A program made the position numbers and the translations under genes. A stretch of DNA of 46,168 nucleotides from Methanoregulaceae archaeon. GTDB lineage: Archaea; Halobacteriota; Methanomicrobia; Methanomicrobiales; Methanospirillaceae. The notes below the pieces were generated by a model. That model did not search any database and was not told the origin of the DNA. It was given only the letters and a program-made list of their open reading frames with translations. Position 1 is the stretch's first letter; each line of letters opens with the position of its first letter. Location: assembly GCA_015660885.1 (NCBI GenBank), contig JACTUB010000021.1:1-46168 (forward strand). Reading direction: 5' to 3'. Of the stretch, positions 23,374-31,983 are shown in pieces.

Positions 23374-24708
23374 TTATGCGATTTTTTTCTTTTCCATCAG
23401 ATCCTTCAACACACGCTGTTTTTTCTGGATCGCAGCTTCTGCGGCACGCATGACTCCTTCTTTCATCTCATCAAAGTCGCGCATATCGGTGTCAACAATC
23501 TTCTTCACCGGAGTATAAGCCGATTCACGGAACCGTGGCGAGAAATCGCGTTCCTCCCCGTTAATCTTAAGAACTGATTCCGGCTTCCCTTTTTCAACGT
23601 ACCCGATTTCATGCATGGTCACTCCCACAGATTTCACTATTCGGCAAATCTCATCTGACACTTCAGGAGGGGCCGCGATGAGGAGGGCATCGAGAGAAAC
23701 ACCAAGATAGTCGATATGTAAGGTCTCGAGCATATTCCGTACATGAGGTTCCACCAAACTCCCTGTTGTATTTTCATCAATAATGATCCTGCAGCCAGCG
23801 GTCTCTGCCATCTCAAATGCATCACCCCTCAACCCGCCATTCGTTACATCGGTCATCGCATGGATTTTATGAAAGACGTCGCTTTTCATCAGCGTTTCAC
23901 AGGCCACAAGGAAATTGAGATTTATCGTCTGTTCTACAACATCCGGAAATCCTGAATAAATTGCCGCAGTCGCAATGGTTCCTCCACCCGCACCTTCTGT
24001 CATCAGCAGGACGTCCTCCGGTCGCATGGATTTCCGGGCAGTGAGGTGTTCTGCCACACCAACGGCCCCCACACAGCCGGTAAGACGACTTCCAAGCACC
24101 ATATCTCCCCCGATACGGAGGGTAGAACCGGTGACAAGAGGCACATCCATTACCTCACCAACAGTTGTAATTCCGGCAGTATAATCAAAAATTTTTGCTA
24201 CATCCCCGTCATCAGCTACATGAATATCTGAAAAGAGCATGATCGGTTTTGCTCCCATGACATACACATCCCGGAGTGTCGCGCGCGTAACATGAAATCC
24301 CGCAAGGAACGGGTAATCGGAAAGGCGGGAATGCATACCGTCAACTGTACAGATAATATAGTGACCACTGGCGCATACTGCACCAGCATCATCCATCTCA
24401 TCTACTCCAACCGAGGCTGAAGTTTTTCCGATGATGCGGGCGATTTGGCGATGGGCAAAAAAATCCCCTTTCCCCCGCGATCCTACTCCGAACTCCCCCA
24501 TTTTTACTCCGGCCGGTACAAATTCAAAAAAATCACCTGTCAGGCCCCGGGTGTTTTTCACTTCATCAATCACAGCCCGGGCGAAAGCGGATGCATAGGA
24601 GGGTTTTACCTTTTTTATTTCAATAATATAATCGGCCAGATTGTTTTGTAAGGCATCTTCATCTGTTCCGTCCGCAATTCTTCTGCGGACAAACTCCTCA
24701 ACATCCAT
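23374..24708 (-). CDS. AIR synthase-related (PurM/HypE-like) protein
   Basis: A 444-residue protein. The C-terminal two-thirds show a PurM/HypE/ThiL-like ATP-binding fold: VGVDEMDDAGAVC near 110, a D-x-H-x-A-D-D-G-D-V motif, GTIATAAIYSG, and DVTNGGLRGDAFEMAE typical of the superfamily C-terminal domain. About 90 extra N-terminal residues are helical. It resembles the archaeal HypE-like COG1973 family. Such enzymes activate an amide or carboxyl by phosphorylation, but the substrate is unknown. A role in hydrogenase or cofactor assembly is possible. It is transcribed alone, convergent with the methyltransferase gene. Confidence 0.82.
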   Translation of the reverse strand: MDVEEFVRRRIADGTDEDALQNNLADYIIEIKKVKPSYASAFARAVIDEVKNTRGLTGDFFEFVPAGVKMGEFGVGSRGKGDFFAHRQIARIIGKTSASVGVDEMDDAGAVCASGHYIICTVDGMHSRLSDYPFLAGFHVTRATLRDVYVMGAKPIMLFSDIHVADDGDVAKIFDYTAGITTVGEVMDVPLVTGSTLRIGGDMVLGSRLTGCVGAVGVAEHLTARKSMRPEDVLLMTEGAGGGTIATAAIYSGFPDVVEQTINLNFLVACETLMKSDVFHKIHAMTDVTNGGLRGDAFEMAETAGCRIIIDENTTGSLVEPHVRNMLETLHIDYLGVSLDALLIAAPPEVSDEICRIVKSVGVTMHEIGYVEKGKPESVLKINGEERDFSPRFRESAYTPVKKIVDTDMRDFDEMKEGVMRAAEAAIQKKQRVLKDLMEKKKIA

Positions 24709-24783
24709 AGTTTTGGGTACGTGCGAGAGGCATAAAAAAGGGGGGTATTGATTATTTTCTTTTAAAAAAACAGAATCTAATGC

Positions 24784-25749
24784 TTATCTTAGGAGAACCC
24801 CCAGGACATTGGAGAAACTTCCAATGGCATCATCAAACTTTCCCATCTTTAAAAGAGACAATCCCTTCACAAGACCTGATCGGACATCCTTGACGTCAAT
24901 ATAATACGCCTTATCAAATGCCCGTGCAGATTCTTCAAGTCTGCCAAGCATGAAGCATGAATTGCTCATGACAACCCAGGCATCAGCTATAGTAGGATTT
25001 ATTTCAAGAGCACGTTCAAGACTGTGAACTGCATCTTCATGTTTCCCGAGCATGCTGAGGGAGAGTCCTTTAAGATAAAGCGCTTTGGCATTCCCGGGTT
25101 CGATTAAATGGGCACGATCGAGAATATCGATCGCTTCTAAATATCTTTTTAAATTAATCAGGGCTATCCCTTTTTTTATCAGCGCGGAAAAATAAAAAGG
25201 ATAAATTTTAAGGGCCCGATCGTAGCATATGATTTCTTCTTCGTACCATTTCAGCTTACCAAAAGCATATCCCCTGTTCACCCATGCTGACAGATAGCGT
25301 GGCCTGAGTTCCAATGCACGGTCACAACATTGTATCTCCGCCTCAAACCTTCCCAACATCCCCAGAGCAACACCTTTGTTGTTCCATGCCGTCGCGCTCT
25401 CGGGATTAATTTGCAACGCTTTCTCACAACATTCAAGTTTGTCCTGAAACCGACCGAGCATCCCCAAAGCAAATCCCTTGAAATTCCATGCATCGACACA
25501 ATAGGGATCAAGGGAGATTGCCGTTCTGCAACACTCGATTTCTTCTTCATACCGGCCTAATTTACCGAGGGCAAAACCCTTGCCGGCCCATGCAAGTGCA
25601 AGATTTGGATCAATGGAAAGGGCATGAGAAAATGCTAAAAGAGCGTCTTCATGCCTTCCCTCCCTGCCAAGAGTATGTCCCTTAAGATAGAATTCCCAGC
25701 CATTCGCGGGGGACTGCAAATTTTCCAGTATCTCCGGTGACTCAGACAT
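24784..25749 (-). CDS. Tetratricopeptide-repeat protein
   Basis: A 321-residue protein made of about nine 34-residue TPR units from residue 15 onward, with the pattern A-W-x-N/K-G-x-A-L-G-x-L-G-R-x-E-E-x-x-x-C-x-x-A-L-x-x-x-P. Several units are nearly identical, notably the three around residues 48-150 with ALGMLGRF repeats, so recent internal duplication is likely. It has no signal peptide or membrane helix and should be a cytoplasmic protein-interaction scaffold. It is a single gene in an A/T-rich neighbourhood, divergent from the pilin-like gene. Partner and function are unknown. Confidence 0.88.
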   Translation of the reverse strand: MSESPEILENLQSPANGWEFYLKGHTLGREGRHEDALLAFSHALSIDPNLALAWAGKGFALGKLGRYEEEIECCRTAISLDPYCVDAWNFKGFALGMLGRFQDKLECCEKALQINPESATAWNNKGVALGMLGRFEAEIQCCDRALELRPRYLSAWVNRGYAFGKLKWYEEEIICYDRALKIYPFYFSALIKKGIALINLKRYLEAIDILDRAHLIEPGNAKALYLKGLSLSMLGKHEDAVHSLERALEINPTIADAWVVMSNSCFMLGRLEESARAFDKAYYIDVKDVRSGLVKGLSLLKMGKFDDAIGSFSNVLGVLLR

Positions 25750-25969
25750 TGAAGGAAATCCATTGAACAGGATTTTGTTAATGATAAAAAACTTAGTGTA
25801 AGTGATATTTATGTTAATGGATTATATTACATGAAATCAGAGTTATTCTCTGTTGAATAGTTTAAAGAATGAAACATCTGTATCACGTTAAAAAATAATG
25901 GGGATAAAAAAGATAATTTGATAAATCAACCTAGCCGGATTAATATGATCATCAATCGATGGAGAATTA

Positions 25970-26494
25970 GTGTACTCTTACTGCAGAAAGGATAATGCGT
26001 TCTCTAATTCATTCGGTGTTATCCTTCTAGTGGCAGTCACTATTCTTCTTGCTCTCCTCGTTCTCCTTATGATCAAGGTTCAACCTTTTGCCTGGACCCT
26101 GGAAAAGGAAATCCCGGAAATTTTTACCATTACATCCATTGAGAGTATCGATGAAATAACCGGGCATCTGAATTTCGATAGTCGTGTGATTCTTCTCCAT
26201 AAAGGTCAGATAACCTATCAGAATAAGAATCTTAAGGCAAATTTTTTTAAAAACGGACAACCCGTATCCAGTACAATTATTACCATGAACGGGCATGATT
26301 TCATCGGTACATCGCATTACGGCGTCCAATGGATGGGGGGATCCGGATGTTCCGAGGCGACCTGGAGTCCCGGAGAGCGGATCTGCATCGATTTCACGGA
26401 TGGAACATTTCATCCTGGCGACAGAGTACAAGTGGATATTATTGACAAAAATATGGATATAATCATCTCACGACATGTATACAGGTATGAATAA
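25970..26494 (+). CDS. Archaeal type IV pilin-like protein
   Basis: A 174-residue protein with a typical archaeal pilin N-terminus: positively charged lead with KDNAFSNSFGVILLVAVTILL, i.e. a class III signal before a long hydrophobic helix (about residues 14-35). Prepilin peptidase would cleave before the hydrophobic stretch. The remainder is a beta-rich head (residues 40-174) with several aromatic and N-x-S/T-like segments. It is probably a pilus subunit or minor pilin at the cell surface. The start is GTG at 25970 with GGAG nine nt upstream. No pilus assembly ATPase or platform gene is adjacent, so it is an orphan subunit served from elsewhere. A conserved Glu seen in many pilins is not evident. 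Confidence 0.75.
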   Translation: MYSYCRKDNAFSNSFGVILLVAVTILLALLVLLMIKVQPFAWTLEKEIPEIFTITSIESIDEITGHLNFDSRVILLHKGQITYQNKNLKANFFKNGQPVSSTIITMNGHDFIGTSHYGVQWMGGSGCSEATWSPGERICIDFTDGTFHPGDRVQVDIIDKNMDIIISRHVYRYE

Positions 26495-26535
26495 AACCTG
26501 TTGTATATCCCTTGATACCGATATCATCGGATCTA

Positions 26536-26735
26536 TTATTCATCCACCAGCCGTTTGAATACCCTTTTTTTTTCTTTGAGGATTTTGCATTCAGGACAGT
26601 GCCATATGTCGGGAAGATCCTCAAAGGGGGTCCCGGAACAAATCCCCCTTTGGGATCTCCTTTTTCTGGATCATGGATATAGTGGCATTCAAGACAGACC
26701 CATCGTGCGAATTTAACTCCCGTTGACATTTTCAT
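26536..26735 (-). pseudogene. Rubredoxin, frame-disrupted (about 66 residues if read through)
   Basis: The first 35 codons encode a rubredoxin N-terminal half with CLEC (Cys14, Cys17) and HDPEKGDPKGGFVPG. Directly after GGA (26631-26633) the frame is wrong. A one-base backward shift gives TPFEDLPDIWHCPEC, with the second Cys pair (47, 50), and then a stop at 26536-26538. The sum is a perfect 66-residue rubredoxin, a one-iron electron carrier of oxygen defence and oxidoreductases. Without the shift the frame gives unrelated residues to 26463. A one-base loss (real or sequencing error, next to GGG and CCCCC runs) is most likely. Programmed -1 frameshifting is possible but has no strong slippery heptamer. 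Confidence 0.85.
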
Positions 26736-26837
26736 TAATTATCTCCAATAAATTTACTGGGAAAAATTATGTTTTCCCTAATTATTATGAATTTTCTGTT
26801 TCATGTAACGTAATTTTAAAAATGATACCGCCGTTTT

Positions 26838-27395
26838 CTAGGAAGTGGGAATTAATGTTCTGGCACACAGTCGTGCAACTCGTAACGGTTCTGGAATCTT
26901 CCCCTCCACGGTGAAATCATTACAGAGACGCGCCCCGTCACAGACCTCGATCCCCCAGCACCTGATGAAGATCGTCTGTTGTGTATGAAGTTTTACTCGA
27001 ATGCGTTCTCCCAGATTCTTATACGCGGAGATTCGTTCGATGTCATCAGGAAAATGGTGACGGATCTCCGCAAGAAGCCCATCCGAGTCTTCATACGTGA
27101 CGCAGATTACCGGTTTTCCGGTCTCCTGAGCAATCTTCCCGGGGTTAATAATATTAAACCACGCGATAATACATCCCGAAAGCATAATAAAATTTATATC
27201 GCAGCGTTCAAGCTCATCCACCATACGGAGAACAGATGTAGTAGCATCCATTCCGCCGACGGTGACCGTTGAAAATATAAAACCGTCTATGCGAAGATCT
27301 TTTCGCATCACCACTCCTGCGAGTTTTGAGACAGATCGTCCGGTATAGCTTTCTGCAATACCCAGCGCCCGAAGCCCTTTTTTCGGGATATGCAT
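26838..27395 (-). CDS. DUF99 family protein
   Basis: A 185-residue protein of the archaeal DUF99 family (COG1628), distantly related to endonuclease V. Family features: the N-terminal IPKKGLRALGIAESY, G-V-V-M-R-K-D-L-R-I-D-G, and the segment ELERCDINFIMLSGCIIAWFNII (in parts). The E-S and D residues near the N-terminus lie where endonuclease V has metal ligands, though activity is unproven. The gene is monocistronic and divergent from the glycosyltransferase at 27428, only 32 nt away. Confidence 0.9.
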   Translation of the reverse strand: MHIPKKGLRALGIAESYTGRSVSKLAGVVMRKDLRIDGFIFSTVTVGGMDATTSVLRMVDELERCDINFIMLSGCIIAWFNIINPGKIAQETGKPVICVTYEDSDGLLAEIRHHFPDDIERISAYKNLGERIRVKLHTQQTIFIRCWGIEVCDGARLCNDFTVEGKIPEPLRVARLCARTLIPTS

Positions 27396-27427
27396 AGAAG
27401 CACTTATGTTACCCGATTAAAAATACT

Positions 27428-28357
27428 ATGTCAATGAAATTTGAAAAAGATGAGGTTTGTATCTTAATTCCAACTTTAAATGAAGATCAGACGATTGGGA
27501 AGATAATCCATGAGTTCAGGGAGTTGGGATATAACTATATTCTCGTCATCGATGGTAAAAGTACTGATAACACGGTGAAAGTCGCCAGGGAGGCCGGTGC
27601 GTATGTTCGTACGCAGTCTGGTATGGGTAAAGGAAATGCCATCATTGAGGCGTTTGAACTCATCGAACAACAATATATACTTATGCTTGACGGGGATGGC
27701 ACGTACGCTCCGAGAGATGCAGAAAAAATGCTTACCCCCTTGTTTTTGGGATTTGATCAGGTCATCGGCGACCGGCTCGCTAACGCCGAGGAGGGTGCAT
27801 TCTCGCGCCTCAATCTTTTTGGAAATCAAATGTTAAATCTTCTTTTCAAAATTGCCCACAGCCGTGATCTTCACGATATTCTTTCCGGGTACCGGGCATT
27901 TACCCGCCTTGCTATACAGCAGATGAACTTAAAAGAGAAAGGATTCGAAATTGAAACCGAGATCTCGGTTGAAGCAGTTCGAAACGGGCAACACATTATG
28001 GTTGTGCCGATCAAATATTCCCGCCGACCGGGGACGAGAACGAAACTCTCTCCGTTTCATGATGGCATCAAGATTGTAAGCACTATTTATCGGCTTGCAC
28101 GGATGAACAACCCCATGTTCTACTTCGGGATGATGGGGGTCTTCACATCGGTTCTTGGTATTCTTACAGGAATTTATGTTTTGCTTGAATGGTTTCAAGG
28201 CATAAATCACATTCCCCTCACTATACTTACCGTACTCCTGATTGTCGTGGGGATTGAAATTTTTATGTTTGGTATGATTAGCGATATGCTGCTGGTATTC
28301 CACCGGGAGATCATCCGGGAAGTTCAACTGTTGCAGCCCCAGAAACCTCCAAAATAA
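27428..28357 (+). CDS. Family 2 glycosyltransferase with C-terminal membrane helices
   Basis: A 309-residue GT2 enzyme. The GT-A domain begins VCILIPTLNEDQTIGKII, and its D-x-D-type motif is LDGDGTY near residue 87. The C-terminus has two membrane helices (about 232-256 and 265-290). The architecture matches dolichyl-phosphate sugar synthases (Alg5/DPM1-like, archaeal AglJ-like), which move a sugar from a nucleotide donor to dolichyl phosphate. It probably serves S-layer N-glycosylation, together with the AglB locus at 36411, but stands alone here. The donor sugar cannot be told. Confidence 0.88.
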   Translation: MSMKFEKDEVCILIPTLNEDQTIGKIIHEFRELGYNYILVIDGKSTDNTVKVAREAGAYVRTQSGMGKGNAIIEAFELIEQQYILMLDGDGTYAPRDAEKMLTPLFLGFDQVIGDRLANAEEGAFSRLNLFGNQMLNLLFKIAHSRDLHDILSGYRAFTRLAIQQMNLKEKGFEIETEISVEAVRNGQHIMVVPIKYSRRPGTRTKLSPFHDGIKIVSTIYRLARMNNPMFYFGMMGVFTSVLGILTGIYVLLEWFQGINHIPLTILTVLLIVVGIEIFMFGMISDMLLVFHREIIREVQLLQPQKPPK

Positions 28358-28360
28358 TAG

Positions 28361-28394
28361 TATTATTTTTGATTTTTCGCTTTTTTTTGAGCGA
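28361..28394 (+). terminator. Terminator after the GT2 gene
   Basis: Just after the GT2 stop lie long T tracts (TATTATTTTTGATTTTTCGC, then eight T). The last tract is flanked by TCGCT and AGCGA, which form a perfect 5-bp stem with the T run in the loop. The T tracts alone would terminate archaeal transcription. Confidence 0.45.
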
Positions 28395-28590
28395 TTGATG
28401 CCGCTCCCGCAGTGGTTCCTGAAAATGGTTTGTTAGCGAATGCGCTATCATTCCGTGCACTGAAACAAGAATCTTTCAGTCCCTGTTTCTCTCTAAAATA
28501 TCCTGCAGGATACATCAAAATCCTTTAAAAAAACTTTCGAAAATCGTGGCCTTGAAAAAAAATTATTCGGGAAGCGATGATTCAACAGTT

Positions 28591-29130
28591 TCAGGAGGAT
28601 AAACTCCACTTTAAACTTATTATCCGACAGGAGTGCTCCACCAGCGAGGTGTAAACATATGCCTCATCAAGTGTCTTTCCTGCAGCAAAGGTACCATGCC
28701 CGCGAACGATCACCAGTTTTGAAGACGAAAGAGCGTTGGTAACATTCTCTGCAATCTCCTGAGAACCGGGTGCACCCAGAACAACCGGAATTTTTGGGCA
28801 AAACATCCTGCCTTCACTGTCTTCGGGTACAATTTCATCCATGACAAGTGATGCAGCAATGGTATGTGGGGGGTGAGCATGTACAATTGCTTCATGGTTG
28901 GTCTTTCTGTACACCTCACGATGCACACGATATTCACTTGACGCTTCCGGTGGCGCGTCTCCTTTGAGAGGGACAAAGACAAGTTCACCGGCTACGTCAA
29001 GAAAAGTACCGCTGCGTTTGATGAAAAAACCCTCTTTACCATTTCGAATACTGATATTCCCAAAATTTCCTCCGACAAGGTGCTCGGCAAAGAGCCGTTT
29101 CCCTATACGTTCGAACTCAGTCGAATACAT
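28591..29130 (-). CDS. Class II aldolase, L-fuculose-1-phosphate aldolase-like
   Basis: A 179-residue class II aldolase/adducin-fold enzyme. Motifs include VGGNFGNISIR (phosphate-binding loop), R-S-G-T-F-L-D, the zinc ligands H-A-H (VHAHPPHT, around residues 84-91) and the late RGHGTFAAG with a third His. The catalytic Glu of fuculose aldolase corresponds to the E in ASSEYRVHREVY. In methanogens such enzymes make lactaldehyde from fuculose-1-phosphate or deoxyribulose-like sugars, feeding lactate for coenzyme F420. That role is from family knowledge. It is monocistronic. The upstream gap 28358-28590 holds only a terminator and A/T-rich sequence. Confidence 0.85.
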   Translation of the reverse strand: MYSTEFERIGKRLFAEHLVGGNFGNISIRNGKEGFFIKRSGTFLDVAGELVFVPLKGDAPPEASSEYRVHREVYRKTNHEAIVHAHPPHTIAASLVMDEIVPEDSEGRMFCPKIPVVLGAPGSQEIAENVTNALSSSKLVIVRGHGTFAAGKTLDEAYVYTSLVEHSCRIISLKWSLSS

Positions 29131-29169
29131 TCAGAACACCTCTTTTTCCCATAGAATTCTTTTCCATAT

Positions 29170-29412
29170 TCAACGATGATTGCATGTGCCTGCCCTTATA
29201 TATTTGATAAACCTTTCCTGAGTTGTCCTGTCGGATATGCCTTGCCGCCACCACTTCCCTTCATTTCCATCACATGTGTGGCAAGGGATTTCAAACATCG
29301 TGTTTCTACACATAAAATCCCTACACCGGACTGAATTTTCAATTTCCTGCATGTCTGCCGGAAAAATTGTGTAAAGGGAACGGAGTCCCTTTTTTGGGAT
29401 TTGCAAGAGCAT
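29170..29412 (-). CDS. Doubtful small protein with four cysteines
   Basis: A possible 80-residue protein in a 407-bp gap between the aldolase and F420 oxidoreductase genes. From the ATG at 29412 it begins MLLQIPKKGLRSLY and has a Cys-rich middle with C-x4-C and a CHTC pair (the pattern could bind a metal), then a basic end. GGGAG lies about 12 nt upstream. The stretch IPKKGLR also starts the DUF99 protein at 27395, which might be chance or an old duplication. No family is recognised. It may be only a non-coding gap. A longer frame from 29490 exists. Confidence 0.3.
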   Translation of the reverse strand: MLLQIPKKGLRSLYTIFPADMQEIENSVRCRDFMCRNTMFEIPCHTCDGNEGKWWRQGISDRTTQERFIKYIRAGTCNHR

Positions 29413-29537
29413 ATTCAACGTTCTCCCATCGGCTCTGCCGGGTAAGGAGTGCCCCCCATCATCACTTCGTCTGTGTTTCCCGGCCACCATTCTATCTCAC
29501 CAAAGCGGTTGGTGTGCAACAGAAGAGGTGTTTAATT

Positions 29538-30188
29538 TTAACGGAACTGGATTCCGACATCTTTCATCTTGTTATATCGCGCAATATTCAGAAGCAGGGG
29601 AGTTAGGGACTCGACCAGGTTTGAAGCCGCCAGGGGACCTGCATCAAATGCCTGAAGTTTTGAAATGCGGTTAACAATTTCCATAACCTGCTGTTTTGCT
29701 CTTTGATCATCCCCACAGACAGGCACAGAGTAGTTGAGCTCTTCATCAAGCAGTTTCCAGCGATTTGCCGCAATGGTATTAAATGCTGTGCAGATCCTGG
29801 CAGACTGGGGAAGAAGCCGTCTTATCAGGAGTGCAGCAGAACCTTCAGCAGGAGGGACGAAAGTGAAGAAATCCCGTTTTTCCATCGGATTTACCGGGCT
29901 TATTACTATCTTTCCTTCAAACCCACCAAGGGTTTCTAATGTTCCGAGGAGGTGCTTGAAGGGAATTGCAAGGATAACGATATCTGCATCATCCACAGCA
30001 GTCTGATTGGAAACTCCTTTGAGCGAACATTTTTTTCCTCGTTTTCTTAAGGTTTCAATACCGATCGTACAGGTAGTTTCAGCTTTGTCTCTCTCCCGCG
30101 AACCAACAATTACATCGAATACGGGGGAAAGGCGCAAAGCCATCCCTTCACCGATATCTCCGGTCCCCCCCACAATACCAATTTTCAC
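29538..30188 (-). CDS. npdG: NADPH:F420 oxidoreductase (F420-dependent NADP reductase)
   Basis: A 216-residue protein with the Rossmann motif IGIVGGTGDIGEGMALRL (about 3-20), the NADP-binding GSRER that follows strand 2, and an NPM motif (SPVNPME). It closely follows the archaeal F420-dependent NADP reductase family of about 220 residues. It moves hydride between reduced F420 and NADP+, supplying NADPH. Its ATG lies immediately after the thioredoxin stop (30189-30191), so the two form an operon. The pairing with a thioredoxin suggests electron supply for thiol reduction, which is inference. The 3' end leads to the doubtful small frame. Confidence 0.93.
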   Translation of the reverse strand: MKIGIVGGTGDIGEGMALRLSPVFDVIVGSRERDKAETTCTIGIETLRKRGKKCSLKGVSNQTAVDDADIVILAIPFKHLLGTLETLGGFEGKIVISPVNPMEKRDFFTFVPPAEGSAALLIRRLLPQSARICTAFNTIAANRWKLLDEELNYSVPVCGDDQRAKQQVMEIVNRISKLQAFDAGPLAASNLVESLTPLLLNIARYNKMKDVGIQFR

Positions 30189-30461
30189 TTAACCCACCAG
30201 CGGCCTTAAGATTTTTTCGAGTGTTGCAGCGTCGGTAACCCCCTCAAGGGACTGTATAATCTTTCCATCCTTTTCAATTATAAGGGTCGGAACGACACGG
30301 ATCCCATATTTTTCTGCCTGATCCATATGCTGGTCAACATCAACCTTTCGTATCTCGATTGCGTCACCCATTTTTTTTCCGAGTTCTTCTAAAATGGGTG
30401 TCTGCATCCTACAGGGACCACACCAGGTCGCAAAAAAATCAAATAAAACCGGTTTGCTCAT
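30189..30461 (-). CDS. Thioredoxin
   Basis: A 90-residue thioredoxin with active-site WCGPC (in FATWCGPCRMQTP, residues about 12-17), then the cis-proline segment GIRVVPTLIIEKDG and a short C-terminal helix. The start chosen is the ATG at 30461 that begins MSKPVLFDFFATWCGPC; an earlier frame from 30566 adds residues without family likeness and overlaps secD. At 90 residues it is slightly short. It lies 52 nt after secD on the same strand and directly before npdG. Confidence 0.93.
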   Translation of the reverse strand: MSKPVLFDFFATWCGPCRMQTPILEELGKKMGDAIEIRKVDVDQHMDQAEKYGIRVVPTLIIEKDGKIIQSLEGVTDAATLEKILRPLVG

Positions 30462-30513
30462 TGAACATACCCGGAAGAAGAGTCGATTAAAAAAAAGATA
30501 AAGGTATGGTATT

Positions 30514-31983
30514 TTATTTGGAGAGGATTTGCATGATAATTTTTCCATATGCGGGACGAGTGACAATTACACCAACCAGAACACCAAGGATAGTGATAAT
30601 CGCAAATCCCTTGAGCGTTGATAAGTCCATCACTGCAAGGGGAGCCATTGCAATCACTACAGTTGCTGCGGCGATGACGATAATGCTCAACGCCCGGGAG
30701 AGCCGTTTTATATAAAGACTCGGTGAAGGAACCCTTCCTTCGTGCAGGATCTCATCCGTTATTACTACCAGCTGATCTATCCCGGTTCCGAGCACCGCGA
30801 TGAGACCGGCGATTGTCGGCAGATCCATCTGGAACTGGATCAGGCTGATGAATCCAAGCAGGATGATAATTTCAGATGCATTGATCATGACCATCGGGAG
30901 AACAATACCGGGTTCGCGGTAGCGGTAATAAATGACACATCCGACCGTGATAAGTGCTAAGACACCGGCAAGAAGTGCCATCACCTTATAGTGCTCTCCG
31001 AGAGGTGCCGAGACACCCCCGGATCCTGCAATATTCACATCGACGGGTAATGCCCCGGCCCTGAGGTGGATTTCAAGATTGGTTGCCTCCTGGGTCCCGG
31101 ACTTACCTTTTCCTGTAGAAGCGAAGAGCTGACGGATGGTATCACTCTGGAGTTTTCCTGCGAGATCTGCTGAGAGAGGAGCAGAGTAAACGGTGCTGTT
31201 ATCAAGGAGCATGATCAGATTATGTTTCGCAGGGTCTGTAGTCGCGCCATATTTGATCGCGGCAGCGCGAAATGCATCAGCACCACTATCACTTAAGGTA
31301 AACCCTACGCCCCAGTTATCGCTACCCGCTGGCTCCTGGCTGGGCACCTGGACACTGGTAATAGTATCACCAGACAGGACATGCTCGGTCTGGTTTCCGG
31401 TTGTCTGAATACGAATCTCGAATTTTCCCTGTTTTCCGACAATTTCCTGCGCCTCTGTCATATCCACACCGGCAAGTTCGACACGGATAAACCGGGCGAC
31501 ATTATTTAAACCGGTGAGAGTGTTGACCTTTGCATCCTTAGTCCCAAGTGTATTAATCTTATTTTCAAGGACACCCTTCACCGTGTCTGCCGTGGATTTT
31601 GATACACCTTGCTGGTAGGAGGTGAGCTTCCCCTGCTCACTGATGAAGATTGGTTCAAGTTCTGCCTGTGAATAGTATTTCAGGATTTCGAGATGACTGG
31701 GATTCGTGGATTCCACTACGACTACTTCGGTACCAAGCTTCTTGGAGAGATTGGTGACAAATGCTTCGACCGGTTGATTGGTAGTAAACCCTACCACTTC
31801 TGCGCGAAATTCGAGCTGGATCCATGAACCTTGCTGGAGGTCAAGCCCGTACTGGAGATTGGATGCAAGATGCCCGTCCTGGTCAATATGAGGGTATATT
31901 GCAATAACGGATAGGACAAGAAGTATGAGGAGCGTCGCAACTCTCCAGTCAGTGACAAGGGCTTTTAATTCTTTTGAGTTCAT
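30514..31983 (-). CDS. secD: Preprotein translocase subunit SecD
   Basis: A 489-residue membrane protein. One membrane helix near the N-terminus (about 14-33) precedes a large extracytoplasmic domain (about 40-330) with DLQQGSWIQLEFRAE and FTLSDSGADAFRAAA. Five C-terminal helices follow (about 330-485), with the RND-type segment IAGLIAVLGTGIDQLVVITDEIL. Archaeal SecDF aids late steps of protein export through SecYE using the ion gradient. Start placed at the ATG at 31983, which overlaps the secF stop by 4 nt. The upstream frame from 32010 would lie within secF. Confidence 0.95.
   Translation of the reverse strand: MNSKELKALVTDWRVATLLILLVLSVIAIYPHIDQDGHLASNLQYGLDLQQGSWIQLEFRAEVVGFTTNQPVEAFVTNLSKKLGTEVVVVESTNPSHLEILKYYSQAELEPIFISEQGKLTSYQQGVSKSTADTVKGVLENKINTLGTKDAKVNTLTGLNNVARFIRVELAGVDMTEAQEIVGKQGKFEIRIQTTGNQTEHVLSGDTITSVQVPSQEPAGSDNWGVGFTLSDSGADAFRAAAIKYGATTDPAKHNLIMLLDNSTVYSAPLSADLAGKLQSDTIRQLFASTGKGKSGTQEATNLEIHLRAGALPVDVNIAGSGGVSAPLGEHYKVMALLAGVLALITVGCVIYYRYREPGIVLPMVMINASEIIILLGFISLIQFQMDLPTIAGLIAVLGTGIDQLVVITDEILHEGRVPSPSLYIKRLSRALSIIVIAAATVVIAMAPLAVMDLSTLKGFAIITILGVLVGVIVTRPAYGKIIMQILSK

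Noticed and set aside
25020..25700. Repeated DNA segments that could be taken for a repeat array
   Set aside because: The repeats are in frame and encode TPR units, so protein repeats explain them. No CRISPR-like spacer pattern exists.
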